Of a stretch of 7,933 bases of DNA, positions 1 through 7,715 are shown one piece after another. The notes beneath the pieces are model-generated. The model saw nothing but the letters and a program-made list of their open reading frames with translations. It searched no databases and was not told the DNA's origin. This DNA is from Porticoccaceae bacterium (GTDB taxonomy: Bacteria; Pseudomonadota; Gammaproteobacteria; Pseudomonadales; Porticoccaceae). The DNA lies in contig PCDB01000017.1 in the NCBI GenBank assembly GCA_002591625.1, positions 42,720 through 50,652 on the forward strand. Direction: 5' to 3'. Made by a program: the position numbers and the translations under genes. Position 1 is the first letter of the stretch. Each line of letters starts with the position of its first letter.

Positions 1-2130
1 ACCATTATGGATGGTGTTTATTATGAAAATGGCAGAGTGATCAACGAAGGCACATTTGATGTAAAGCAAATTGCTATCTTAAAAGGTCCTCAGGCGCTCT
101 ACTACGGAAAGAACGCGACCGCTGGTGTCATAAGTTTTGAAACTAATGATCCCGGTGACGAGTTTGAGGGGAGTGCAAAGCTTGGGTATGAAGTAGAAGA
201 GGAAAGAACCGCGTTTGAAGGTGTTCTTTCTGGACCTTTAAGTCAAAATTTTGGTGCTAGGCTTGCGGTGAGGATGACTGACGCAAGTGATGGGCTAGTA
301 GGTAATACCGCTGGTGCCTCAAGTGTTAATCCTTTTGACTTGGGGGGAGCTTCAGAAGGGCCTTATCCTGTTCCAGCTCCATCAGAAGATTACTGGCCCG
401 GTCAAGAGAGTACTTATGGACGTTTAACCCTCGATTGGGATGCGTCTGAAAATCTGAACGTTAAACTTAAAGTGTCTCGAACAGAATACGAAACTAATTC
501 TCCGAGTGGTGTAAGGGAGAGGGGCGTATGTCCGGCGCTCAACGGCGTGGCGCAGGGCAATATATTAGTTGGTGTTCCTCAACCAGCCCCAAATGTTGAG
601 TGCAAGGGAGATTGGGTGACTCAGGAAAATCCAATTCCTGCTGCTTTTGCGGCGTCGCATTCTCGAATGGGATATTTCGGTGGCTCGCTTGGTGAAGACT
701 TTGAATCCACCAATATAACGCTTAGTCTCGAGTACATAGGCGATAGTTATGACGTGGTTGCATACCTCAATGACCACGAGAATGAGACCAATTGGGTTGG
801 TGACTTTGATGCAGGGGAAATTCCGGCAGTTTGGGCATCCGAAAATAATACCTACGATAGCAGTTCAATAGAACTAAGAGTGAACTCTAAGTTTGATGGT
901 GCGGTGAATGTAGTTGCTGGGCTTTACATGCAAGATTCAGAGAGATGGTTTGGACAGGATGTCTTCGTTGGCTCCGTTATGAACTCCAACGCTCCAGATG
1001 TTGGGTATATCCCCGGTAACTATAGACACATGCTCTATGACAAAGCATCCGAAACTGATGGCGAAGCAACATCCTTTTATTTCGAGGTTATTACCGATTT
1101 AAGCGATCGGACTCAGATTACTGCTGGACTGCGATATATCGAGGAAGAGAAGGATTCCTACTTCAAACAACCATACGTGTGGCCAGGCTTGGTTTCTCGT
1201 TGGACACCAGAGAGCGTTGGTATAGTTGAGGCCGACCAGAAGTTTGACGATACAGTTGGCGAACTAACCGTGCGTCATGAACTTAATGACAATGTCACAA
1301 TCTTTGCAGCGCTCAAGCAGGGCTGGAAATCTGGCGGATTTTCTAACAGTGGCATCTTGGGCGTTGCCTCTGGTACTGTCGAAGACTTCGTCTTCGAACC
1401 AGAGGAAGTCGATGGTTATGAAATTGGCATGAAAGGACTTTTTGCTGATGGAAGATTAAAAGTCGAGGCAGAAGCGTTTTCCTATGACTTTGAAGGCTTG
1501 CAGATTGACTTCTTCAACGCCGTAGTTTGGTCAAATGTGACGTATAATGCTGGAGATACATCTACTGATGGCGCTGAATTCAGTTTCGAGTATGCGCCAG
1601 ATGTTGACGGACTTACACTTCACGGATCAATACTATTTCTTGATTCCAAGTATGAAAGTGTTGTCGCTCCATGCTATGCGGGCAAGACGCCAGCAGATGG
1701 ATGTAATATTTTTGAGCCTGGCAAGGTGCCTCAAATGCGACTGGACGGCGAAGATCGCCTTCTGGCGCCCGACGTCTCCGGTTATCTCGGGCTGGATTAC
1801 GAGACGCCAATTGGTGAAAATCTGATGTTTGGTACTACCATCAATTTACAGTTTAAGGATGACTATAGCTTTAGCGAGTTTGCGCACCCCTCAGCCCTTC
1901 AGAAGGGATATGAGCAGCTAGATATGTCGATCCGTCTAGGTAGCCTTGATCGATCATGGGAGTTTGCTCTAATTGGTAAAAACTTGACTGATGAGTATGC
2001 GATTCAGTTTTCCAGAGATGCACCTAGCACTGGATTTGGTACTGGCACCGATGGGGGCATTCTGGCTGATTTGCAGGTGACTCCAAATATTGGACGGACG
2101 TTAGAAGCAGTCTTCACTTATAGATTCTGA
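1..2130 (+). CDS. TonB-dependent outer-membrane receptor, 5' partial
   Basis: This is a TonB-dependent receptor that would import a large or scarce substrate across the outer membrane with energy from TonB-ExbBD; the substrate is unknown. The frame is open to the window edge, and the ATG at 7 lies inside the plug domain, so it is not the true start: the signal peptide, TonB box and first part of the plug lie upstream. Numbered from that ATG, residues 1-6 (MDGVYY) match the plug 'YVDGVY' region and 24-41 (ILKGPQALYYGKNATAGV) match the conserved 'VLKGPQG.LFGRN.TGG' plug motif. The rest is a 22-strand-type barrel with alternating aromatic strands, the common 'GWKSGGFSNSG' segment at 439-449 and a C-terminal Phe (YRF) for barrel assembly. 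Two Cys pairs (175/199 and 556/566) lie in probable surface loops. The 'iron complex' label is a family name and does not prove iron transport. A strong terminator follows, so it probably ends its transcript. Confidence 0.93.
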   Translation, partial: TIMDGVYYENGRVINEGTFDVKQIAILKGPQALYYGKNATAGVISFETNDPGDEFEGSAKLGYEVEEERTAFEGVLSGPLSQNFGARLAVRMTDASDGLVGNTAGASSVNPFDLGGASEGPYPVPAPSEDYWPGQESTYGRLTLDWDASENLNVKLKVSRTEYETNSPSGVRERGVCPALNGVAQGNILVGVPQPAPNVECKGDWVTQENPIPAAFAASHSRMGYFGGSLGEDFESTNITLSLEYIGDSYDVVAYLNDHENETNWVGDFDAGEIPAVWASENNTYDSSSIELRVNSKFDGAVNVVAGLYMQDSERWFGQDVFVGSVMNSNAPDVGYIPGNYRHMLYDKASETDGEATSFYFEVITDLSDRTQITAGLRYIEEEKDSYFKQPYVWPGLVSRWTPESVGIVEADQKFDDTVGELTVRHELNDNVTIFAALKQGWKSGGFSNSGILGVASGTVEDFVFEPEEVDGYEIGMKGLFADGRLKVEAEAFSYDFEGLQIDFFNAVVWSNVTYNAGDTSTDGAEFSFEYAPDVDGLTLHGSILFLDSKYESVVAPCYAGKTPADGCNIFEPGKVPQMRLDGEDRLLAPDVSGYLGLDYETPIGENLMFGTTINLQFKDDYSFSEFAHPSALQKGYEQLDMSIRLGSLDRSWEFALIGKNLTDEYAIQFSRDAPSTGFGTGTDGGILADLQVTPNIGRTLEAVFTYRF

Positions 2131-2155
2131 TTTAAACAGCTATAGTTCTGCCGTC

Positions 2156-2190
2156 AGCGGGGAAGATAAAAACTCTTCCCCGCTTTTCTA
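2156..2190 (+). terminator. Rho-independent terminator after the first receptor gene
   Basis: A perfect 9-bp G+C-rich stem is formed by GCGGGGAAG (2157-2165) and CTTCCCCGC (2175-2183), and can be extended by A-T pairs at both ends. The loop is about 9 nt and A-rich, and TTTTCT follows directly from 2184. It begins 26 bases after the receptor stop codon. It separates the receptor transcript from the crotonase/SnoaL-like genes downstream. Confidence 0.88.
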
Positions 2191-2218
2191 TTGGCTTTAA
2201 GTTTAGAGGCCTTATAGA
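2191..2218 (+). promoter_or_regulatory. possible sigma-70 promoter for the crotonase/SnoaL-like genes
   Basis: TTGGCT (2191-2196) and TATAGA (2213-2218) are spaced by 16 bases and lie directly after the terminator, about 45 bases before the crotonase ATG. Both hexamers are imperfect. The call rests mainly on position: the terminator upstream means the next genes need their own promoter. Confidence 0.28.
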
Positions 2219-2226
2219 TTAATATC

Positions 2227-2249
2227 GATTTGGATTAACAATCGAAATC
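2227..2249. promoter_or_regulatory. inverted repeat, candidate operator
   Basis: The arms GATTTGGATT (2227-2236) and AATCGAAATC (2240-2249) are complementary at 9 of 10 positions around the 3-base centre AAC. The repeat ends 13 bases before the crotonase ATG and would lie at or just after the start of a transcript from the candidate promoter at 2191-2218. A double-stranded operator for a dimeric repressor fits better than an RNA hairpin, because the stem is A+T-rich and there is no T run. No regulator gene is in view, so the partner is unknown. Confidence 0.35.
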
Positions 2250-2262
2250 ATTGAGAAAATAT

Positions 2263-3080
2263 ATGAAACCAAATTCTATTAGATATGAAAAGTTTCAAAA
2301 CGTCGCGAGAATAGTCAAGAATAATCCGCCCCAATATGGGATTGACTAGGGAAATATTAGTCGAAATGAAATGGGCCATAGAAGATGCAGGACAAGATAG
2401 TGATATATCTGTAATCGTTATAAGTGCCGATGGCGGTGGTTTCCAGTCGGGTGCGACTGTTTTTGGTGAAATGGGGAATAAAGATTGGAATCTTTCGCCT
2501 CTTGAATGGCGTTACATTAGTAAATTTGCGCATACTCTTTTTAGATCTATCGAGACCCTTGAGAAACCGGTTATTGGCGTTGCTAAAACAGGAGGGGACG
2601 GCGGTGGGCTTGAGAACCTTTACGCATGTGGCTTTTTAATAGCCTCGGAAAATGCCAAATTTAGCCAACTGGAGGTTAATCTTGGATTAATTGCGGGTTG
2701 GGGTGGGACTCAGCGACTAACTCGACTAGTGGGTTGGCGTAAGGCCAAGGAACGATTACTCACCGGCGTTGAGATTGATGGGAGCAGCGGAAGCTATTGG
2801 TCTAATACACAAGGCGGTCCCGATAGAACTAGTGGACGAGTAAGTAGAGAAGCTTTGTAATCGCCTGAAAAGGTGTGCTCCCGTTGCGTGGGGTTACACG
2901 CAACTGTTCATGAATAAGGTTTGGGAAACAGATCAAAAATCCAAGTTAGATTTTGAGGTAGAGTCACTCGCGATGGTTGCAAGCTAACATGAGTTTAACC
3001 AAATTGTTTTTGACGACTTTATTAATGGTAAACAGCCGGTTTTTGTGAAACGAAAAGATGTTACGTATGATTGGGGATAA
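2263..3080 (+). pseudogene. enoyl-CoA hydratase/isomerase (crotonase) family, frameshifted and interrupted
   Basis: An intact version would bind an acyl-CoA thioester and stabilise its enolate in an oxyanion hole (hydration, isomerisation or related chemistry) in the cytoplasm. Reading starts at ATG 2263 (MKPNSIRYEKFQNVARIV, NNPPQYG), shifts by one base near 2336-2341, runs in a second frame to about 2780, shifts again, and continues in a third frame to TAA 3078-3080. Removing one G at each shift gives 271 codons, the normal crotonase length. In that reading, DGGGFQSGATVF (56-67) is a worn oxyanion-hole segment. E117 in GGGLE and E137 in QLEVNLG match the two catalytic glutamates of rat enoyl-CoA hydratase (144 and 164), followed by GWGGTQRLTRLVG. 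The C-terminal part includes DGAAEAIGLIHKAVP, LKRCAPVAWGYTQ and INGKQPVFVKR. In-frame TAA codons interrupt it at 2841-2843 and 2985-2987. The longest uninterrupted piece (2336-2860) ends in out-of-frame residues. Exact substrate class is not readable. Confidence 0.85.
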
Positions 3081-3145
3081 ACGAACAATTCATGCAATGA
3101 TTTGTAGGTGAGTTTTAACGCTTTTAAAGCAAGGATGGGCTAGGT

Positions 3146-3526
3146 ATGGATAGAGAAAAAGTGTTGTATCTTTTACAAGAGATCTATTTCGATAATATTG
3201 ATTCTGGTAATGCCGATTTGGCCGTAGAAGCGATGCATAGCGATGTTGTCTGGGTTCACACTCAGGTTTGGGAGCATGATGGTCACAATCGGGATTCGTT
3301 GGATACTTTAAGTGGTCGAGAGGAGCTACGAGCATTTCTCACCTCGAGGATTCCTGAGATGCAGAAAGAGGGAATTGAGCACAAGGTGCATAAGGTTATT
3401 GTTGATGGAAAAGAAGGAGCGTTTCAGGCACAGGTTATCGGCCCTGATGGTGATGCTAAAGATTTCTTCGGTTGGATTGAATTAAGAGATGGAAAGATCG
3501 GACGTTATCGCGTAATTCCACATTGA
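3146..3526 (+). CDS. SnoaL-like / NTF2-fold protein
   Basis: This is a complete 126-residue protein with the size and pattern of the SnoaL-like branch of the NTF2 fold, a cone-shaped alpha+beta barrel with a pocket used by cyclases, isomerases and dehydratases, or simply for ligand binding. Visible features are an N-terminal helix (VLYLLQEIYFDNIDSGN), then AVEAMHSDVVWVH (26-38), which matches the usual 'f.~hpDv.w' segment with H31 and D33, then SGREELRAFL (56-65). The final strands FFGWIELRDGKIGRYRVI (107-124) contain the typical 'DGKI' turn. There is no signal peptide, so it is cytoplasmic. The start is set by AAGGA at 3131-3135, 10 bases before ATG 3146; the earlier ATG at 3135 meets a stop after two codons. 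It lies 65 bases after the crotonase pseudogene on the same strand and could share its transcript. No specific reaction can be assigned from family membership. Confidence 0.82.
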   Translation: MDREKVLYLLQEIYFDNIDSGNADLAVEAMHSDVVWVHTQVWEHDGHNRDSLDTLSGREELRAFLTSRIPEMQKEGIEHKVHKVIVDGKEGAFQAQVIGPDGDAKDFFGWIELRDGKIGRYRVIPH

Positions 3527-3541
3527 CCAATCAAAAGGGGC

Positions 3542-3565
3542 AGCGGTTAGTTGAATCTAGCTGCT
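3542..3565 (+). other. stem-loop in the convergent gap
   Basis: AGCGGTTAG (3542-3550) can pair with CTAGCTGCT (3557-3565) across a 6-base loop if two G-U wobbles are allowed. This only works in the plus-strand transcript, the one leaving the SnoaL-like gene. There is no T run after it, so it is at most a weak terminator or a 3' end protector. I see no clear terminator for the minus-strand gene ending at 3574. Confidence 0.22.
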
Positions 3566-3573
3566 ATGGCATT

Positions 3574-5394
3574 CTATGGCGTATACCATATCGGCGAAGT
3601 GTAGGCTCGGTCTTGAACCACGGTCGAAATCTCCTCTGGGAGTTTTATTCCAAAGAAGACCGAATCTTTGAGCGTCCATCTGGGTCGGGGGATTTCCAAG
3701 ACGCGACAGTAATAGAAGCTTGGAGCTTTGGCATCAAAATCAGGATCAAACCACACGCCAGAAATCTCATCCTTGCCAATTGAGTTATCATAAGTGGCGT
3801 CTGCGAAATTCACTGTGGAACCAATTGGTGGTAATTTCCCGGTTTGCTGGTCTATGCTCCTGTCGCCAGCCCAACCCACATCATAGACCTTTTCATGCGT
3901 TTGACCATTTGAATCAAGCCAACCTTTAACGATTTGAACTCGGTCCAGATTTGCGCCCAGCGGATCCCGGGTTGCTGAGAACATGAATGCGGGAGCCTGA
4001 TCTTTTTTAACCCGTGCAAGATCGCCTCCCATGGGCACTCCATGCATATACCCCAGCTCTTCATAATTTGGCCTATCAATCATAGCCTCCTCTAATTCCC
4101 ATCCGCCAAAGAAGCGGACCCTAATGCGAGACCCGGTCGTTGCATAGACTTCCTTGCGCTTCATTGCCGCAAAGAGAGCCTCGCGTGTATTCTCATTGGC
4201 CCAGACTGCCGCATAGCCAGAGGCGACAATGCGCCAGTTCTCCCACAATCTGCCGCCCGCCATCTTGTTTTCTAGCCTCTTGGGACCCGGTTCGGACTCG
4301 ACAAATTTTCCGAAAAAATTATCCTCCTCTGGGGTAACTAGGCTGTTATGACTGTCCGTACTTCCTATCATGCCGAACTTATAGGGGTTAACCTGCAGTT
4401 CTTTTTGGTGAAGCAAACCCTGCTTAAGAGCGCCTCGAGCATACTCGTGTTTCAGCATCCAATCTTTAGCGACCTTAAGACTAAGGTTCGTTTCAAATGT
4501 TTCAAAATCGGCAAATTCATCATCTGGAGACAACCTCGGATGTGTTTCCGAGTCTCCCTTGACCTGAGTCACCTCCACAATGGGTTCCCATCGAGCGCTC
4601 TGACTGGCATAGTTGGCACTAATCGATTGACCGTCTATTGTTTTATCGGGAAACATCATGCCACCCGATAGATTCGAGTTATGTGGAATTGCAAGGACCT
4701 CGCCTCCCGTCGATCTTTCATAATGCTCCAAGGCCCCCCAAAGGTCCCTTGGATCTAAACTATCTTGCGCCGAAAATGGATTAATTTGTGCTACTTTATC
4801 GGCTGAATCTTTGAAAATTACGACCCTATGGAGATTATTTCGGTCGATCATAGAAGTCCACTCGTATCCTGTCAGGGCTGTAAAGACGCCCGGCTTATTA
4901 TATTCATCCGCAGTATTGGCGACATTTTCCCAGATTGATGACTGAACGTGACTAGGGAAAGGAGGATAGGTCTCGGGATCAACCATGCTCCCCGTAAAAG
5001 AGGGGTAGATCTTTTCGGTCTTTCCGGCATCGGTCCATTGTCTCCATTTTTTTCCAATTGCTGTTTCGGTAACAAGTGGATCGCCAATGCCGAAACGGTG
5101 AAATCCGCTGAGATACTCGGCATGATCTGCAACAACGAGGAAGTCGAGGGGAGTTTTTATCCTTATTCGCATCCCATTGTGCGCTGTATACTCTTCGCCT
5201 TGCGCGTAACGGTAGGCGTCCGCGGGCGACAAATTCTGATTCCCATACGTGTAAGCATCAGGGGAGTTTCGGGTATGGAGATGGGTGTCACCCCAGTAAA
5301 CATTTTTGGGATAAGAAGAGAGGGCAGGAGAGTAATCTCCTGCCCAGCTTGAAGGAAGCATTGCAAGACACAATGCCACTATTACTCTATTCAC
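3574..5394 (-). CDS. exported DUF3604 protein, PHP-like metal-binding hydrolase candidate
   Basis: This is a complete 606-residue DUF3604 (PF12228) protein of about the usual family length. Its function is not established. Residues 1-19 look like a Sec signal peptide (MNR, hydrophobic VIVALCLAMLP, then SSWAG), so it probably acts in the periplasm. The sequence shows a set of metal-ligand motifs in PHP-domain order: WGDTHLHT (34-41, H38 and H40), VVADHAEY (87-94, D90 and H91), AIPHNSN (235-241, H238), IVEV (272-275, E274) and GSTDSHN (344-350, D347 and H349). It then has the family hallmarks NTREALFAAMKRKEVYATTGSRIRV (402-426) and, near the C-terminus, RAYTSPIWY. A metal-dependent hydrolase or phosphoesterase is an inference from those ligands. 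The start is GTG at 5394, in the same frame as the receptor upstream and only 36 bases after its stop, which indicates an operon. It converges on the SnoaL-like gene. Confidence 0.9.
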   Translation of the reverse strand: MNRVIVALCLAMLPSSWAGDYSPALSSYPKNVYWGDTHLHTRNSPDAYTYGNQNLSPADAYRYAQGEEYTAHNGMRIRIKTPLDFLVVADHAEYLSGFHRFGIGDPLVTETAIGKKWRQWTDAGKTEKIYPSFTGSMVDPETYPPFPSHVQSSIWENVANTADEYNKPGVFTALTGYEWTSMIDRNNLHRVVIFKDSADKVAQINPFSAQDSLDPRDLWGALEHYERSTGGEVLAIPHNSNLSGGMMFPDKTIDGQSISANYASQSARWEPIVEVTQVKGDSETHPRLSPDDEFADFETFETNLSLKVAKDWMLKHEYARGALKQGLLHQKELQVNPYKFGMIGSTDSHNSLVTPEEDNFFGKFVESEPGPKRLENKMAGGRLWENWRIVASGYAAVWANENTREALFAAMKRKEVYATTGSRIRVRFFGGWELEEAMIDRPNYEELGYMHGVPMGGDLARVKKDQAPAFMFSATRDPLGANLDRVQIVKGWLDSNGQTHEKVYDVGWAGDRSIDQQTGKLPPIGSTVNFADATYDNSIGKDEISGVWFDPDFDAKAPSFYYCRVLEIPRPRWTLKDSVFFGIKLPEEISTVVQDRAYTSPIWYTP

Positions 5395-5404
5395 TCCCTC
5401 ACCC
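5395..5404 (-). promoter_or_regulatory. ribosome binding site that fixes the GTG start of the DUF3604 gene
   Basis: On the minus strand the bases GGGTGAGGGA directly precede GTG 5394. GGTGA (5403-5399) matches the 3' half of the extended Shine-Dalgarno complement, 4 bases before the GTG. No in-frame ATG exists between the receptor stop at 5433-5431 and this GTG. Later GTG or TTG codons would cut into the signal peptide, so GTG 5394 is the best start. Confidence 0.55.
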
Positions 5405-5430
5405 GTAATTGGATTTAGGAAAAGTTTAAT

Positions 5431-7647
5431 TTAGAACTCATATTGGAGATCAACACCCCACGTTCTAGGGTGGGCGTAATTGATGCGCTGATTGGTCCCG
5501 CCGATGACGGAATCATTTAAATACACCTCGTCGGCTATATTTTTACCCCAAACAGCGATGCTCATTCCATTGCCCGCGTCATAGGTGGCTCTGGCATTAA
5601 GTATTCCATGTGCTTTCTGTCGTAGCGAATCAGATGCCGGATGCTGCACAAAGTCGAATTCATATTCATCCGTCCAAGAGTAGTTGACGTTCATCGACAT
5701 GGGCCCTGATTGATAGTCAAGAGCCATAAACCAAGACAAATCAGCAGCTCTCAACAGGGACTCACCTTCAGCATTGAAGTAGAGGTAACCATATCCAATA
5801 GCATCGGGATTATCCTGCAAGATCGTGTTGGCAACGCGCGCGGCTGTTGGATAATCGGTATATTCCGTGTCTAAAAATTCGACGCCTAAACGTACCATGA
5901 GGTTGTCAGATGCTAACCAAGTAACGTCAAAATCGAGTCCCATAACATCGCTATCGGTCGCGTTTTCAGTAGTAACCGTGCCACCACCTGTGGCGGCACG
6001 GGTAACCTGAAGATCGGTGTAGTCATAAATGAAGAACGCGCTCGTTAGTCTCAAGCTATCCGAAAGTTCCGTCTTGTAGCCAAGTTCAATCATCTCGATT
6101 TCTTCGGGCCTCAGCGGAACTGAACCACGGTTTGCAGGCTGGTTGAATCCGCCGCTCTTGAACCCGGTAGCAAAGGTTGCATAGACAATGCCGTTGTTTT
6201 CAAGGTTGTAAGTCAATGTAACCTTTGGATCAAAGGAGGTGTAGTCCTCTGCCAAGAAAAAAGGCTTTACTGCGGCGCCAAGACACAATCTCTGATTTTG
6301 CGCGAACCCAGGAAATTGTGAACATCGGGTCAATACATCTTTTTCCTCCTTCGTGTATCGTCCCCCGATGGTGAGTGTCATTCTATCCGAAAACTCATAG
6401 TCAACTGAGGCAAAAACACCATAGGTTTCAAGGTTGTAGTGAGACCAAGCTGTTGATGCTGGCACTTGTCCTCCGCCTATAGCTCCAATACGAATATCAA
6501 AGTCATAGTCCACGGTCTGGTCAAAGTAGTTGACTCCAGCGATCCAGTTCAAAGGGCCGTCGTTATTTGAAGTTATCTCAAGCCCAGCACCTGTTTCATC
6601 GGACATATTTTCTGTCATAGCCACTTCGATATCGTTGAAGGAGGTTGCGTCATAATCGCCAAATCGTCTTTCGTCGTTCATAGAATCCGTGGCGTATAAC
6701 AATACAGAATGCCCTCCCAACACTGTTTCCAAGCGGATTCCGGTGCTGTCCATGTAGTGTTTCGGACCGTCTGGGTTGAGTTCGACAGCTGTTGCGGAGC
6801 TGGCAATCTGATCTCTTCGGGTCGTTGTAATGCCGCCAAAAGATAATCCCCTCGAGTTACCAGAATCAGCGCTAACAGCGCCGGCATTTGATTGATCATG
6901 CTGGGTGGCAAGTAGGTGGGAAATTTCGAGGCTCGTGTTATCACTTATCGTCCACTTGGCTCGAATTCTTGCTACAGTCTGATCGAGGTCATCATAATCA
7001 TACCCGCCAGGAACAATGTTCTTTTTGAATGCTTCTCGGTCTTGTGATTGAAACGTTGCACGTATCGCGAAGTTATCAGCGATCGGCATGTTTAACGTGC
7101 CGGCCATCTTCTTATAATCATAGTCGCCGAGACTCATTGTTAAGTTACCCTCAAGCTCATCTGATACTTCATTGCTTATAATTCGTATCGCTCCTCCTGT
7201 AGAGTTCCGCCCGAAGAGGACACCTTGAGGACCCTTTAAAACTTCAATTCTGTTGACATCATCCATTCCGAACATGACTCCCGTTCCCCGGGCGACGTAG
7301 CGGTCATCAACATAAACCGCAACACCTGGGTCTAGTCCGGCTTGCGTGATACGAGAGCCAACGCCTCGGAGATAGATTTGCGCCCAAGAGCCCGTGTTCT
7401 GAAAAGTTAAACCTGGCGTGGAGAGCGCCACTCCGCTCACGTCATTGATGGCATAGTTTTCCAGATCGGCGCCGGAAAAGACTGAAACGTCGATGGCAGA
7501 GTCCAAGAGAGACTCTTCCTTCTTCTGCGCCGTAATAATGATTTCGTCTAGCGTCTTGGATGATTGAGCTAGCGCGTTGCTTGATAACACACAAAGGCTC
7601 AACATGAACAGAGCCGGTAAACGAAGCAACTGCAAAGATAGTTTCAT
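5431..7647 (-). CDS. TonB-dependent outer-membrane receptor, complete
   Basis: This is a full-length 738-residue TonB-dependent receptor. Residues 1-27 form a signal peptide (basic start MKLSLQLLRL, hydrophobic core, ALA cleavage site before Q28). The TonB-box region follows as LDEIIITAQK (33-42). The plug domain spans about 43-165 and includes IYLRGVGSR (91-99), VAVYVDDRYVARG (109-121) and IEVLKGPQGVLFGRNSTGGAIRI (134-156). The barrel fills the rest, with YATFATGFKSGGFNQP (489-504), a late GKNIADEVY (701-709) and C-terminal QYEF. One Cys pair (442/455) lies in a likely surface loop. The start is ATG 7647, with GGGGGGA (7662-7656) 8 bases upstream as a G-rich Shine-Dalgarno. The DUF3604 gene follows 36 bases after its TAA, so they are probably co-transcribed from the promoter at 7716-7724. 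Its plug motif is closer to consensus than that of the receptor at the left edge. Substrate unknown. Confidence 0.95.
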   Translation of the reverse strand: MKLSLQLLRLPALFMLSLCVLSSNALAQSSKTLDEIIITAQKKEESLLDSAIDVSVFSGADLENYAINDVSGVALSTPGLTFQNTGSWAQIYLRGVGSRITQAGLDPGVAVYVDDRYVARGTGVMFGMDDVNRIEVLKGPQGVLFGRNSTGGAIRIISNEVSDELEGNLTMSLGDYDYKKMAGTLNMPIADNFAIRATFQSQDREAFKKNIVPGGYDYDDLDQTVARIRAKWTISDNTSLEISHLLATQHDQSNAGAVSADSGNSRGLSFGGITTTRRDQIASSATAVELNPDGPKHYMDSTGIRLETVLGGHSVLLYATDSMNDERRFGDYDATSFNDIEVAMTENMSDETGAGLEITSNNDGPLNWIAGVNYFDQTVDYDFDIRIGAIGGGQVPASTAWSHYNLETYGVFASVDYEFSDRMTLTIGGRYTKEEKDVLTRCSQFPGFAQNQRLCLGAAVKPFFLAEDYTSFDPKVTLTYNLENNGIVYATFATGFKSGGFNQPANRGSVPLRPEEIEMIELGYKTELSDSLRLTSAFFIYDYTDLQVTRAATGGGTVTTENATDSDVMGLDFDVTWLASDNLMVRLGVEFLDTEYTDYPTAARVANTILQDNPDAIGYGYLYFNAEGESLLRAADLSWFMALDYQSGPMSMNVNYSWTDEYEFDFVQHPASDSLRQKAHGILNARATYDAGNGMSIAVWGKNIADEVYLNDSVIGGTNQRINYAHPRTWGVDLQYEF

Positions 7648-7715
7648 ACTATAAATCCCCCCAATTTTCGGTTTTGGTTTTAGTAATTATTTTAATTTAA
7701 TTCAAAATTCACTAA

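Noticed and set aside
7..9. ATG at the left edge as the true start of the first receptor
   Set aside because: It falls within the plug motif (MDGVYY, equivalent to YVDGVY), and the frame continues upstream to base 1. A receptor starting here would lack the signal peptide and TonB box.
1379..1397. Perfect 8+3+8 inverted repeat TCGAAGAC/GTCTTCGA
   Set aside because: It lies wholly within the receptor coding sequence (residues near EDFVFEPEE). A repeat of this size is expected about once by chance in a window of this length.
2336..2860. A 174-residue open frame that could be annotated as a complete enoyl-CoA hydratase
   Set aside because: Its N-terminal strand lies in another frame from ATG 2263, and its last 30 or so residues are out of frame. 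The true C-terminal part continues in the third frame to 3080. It is a fragment of a pseudogene.
3523..3783. 86-codon plus-strand open frame overlapping the ends of the SnoaL-like and DUF3604 genes
   Set aside because: Most of it is antisense to the C-terminal DUF3604 coding region, and the translation shows no family pattern.
4948..5352. 134-codon plus-strand open frame opposite the DUF3604 gene
   Set aside because: It is antisense to a strongly recognised protein, has no ribosome site or recognisable motif, and its residue composition is that of a shadow frame.
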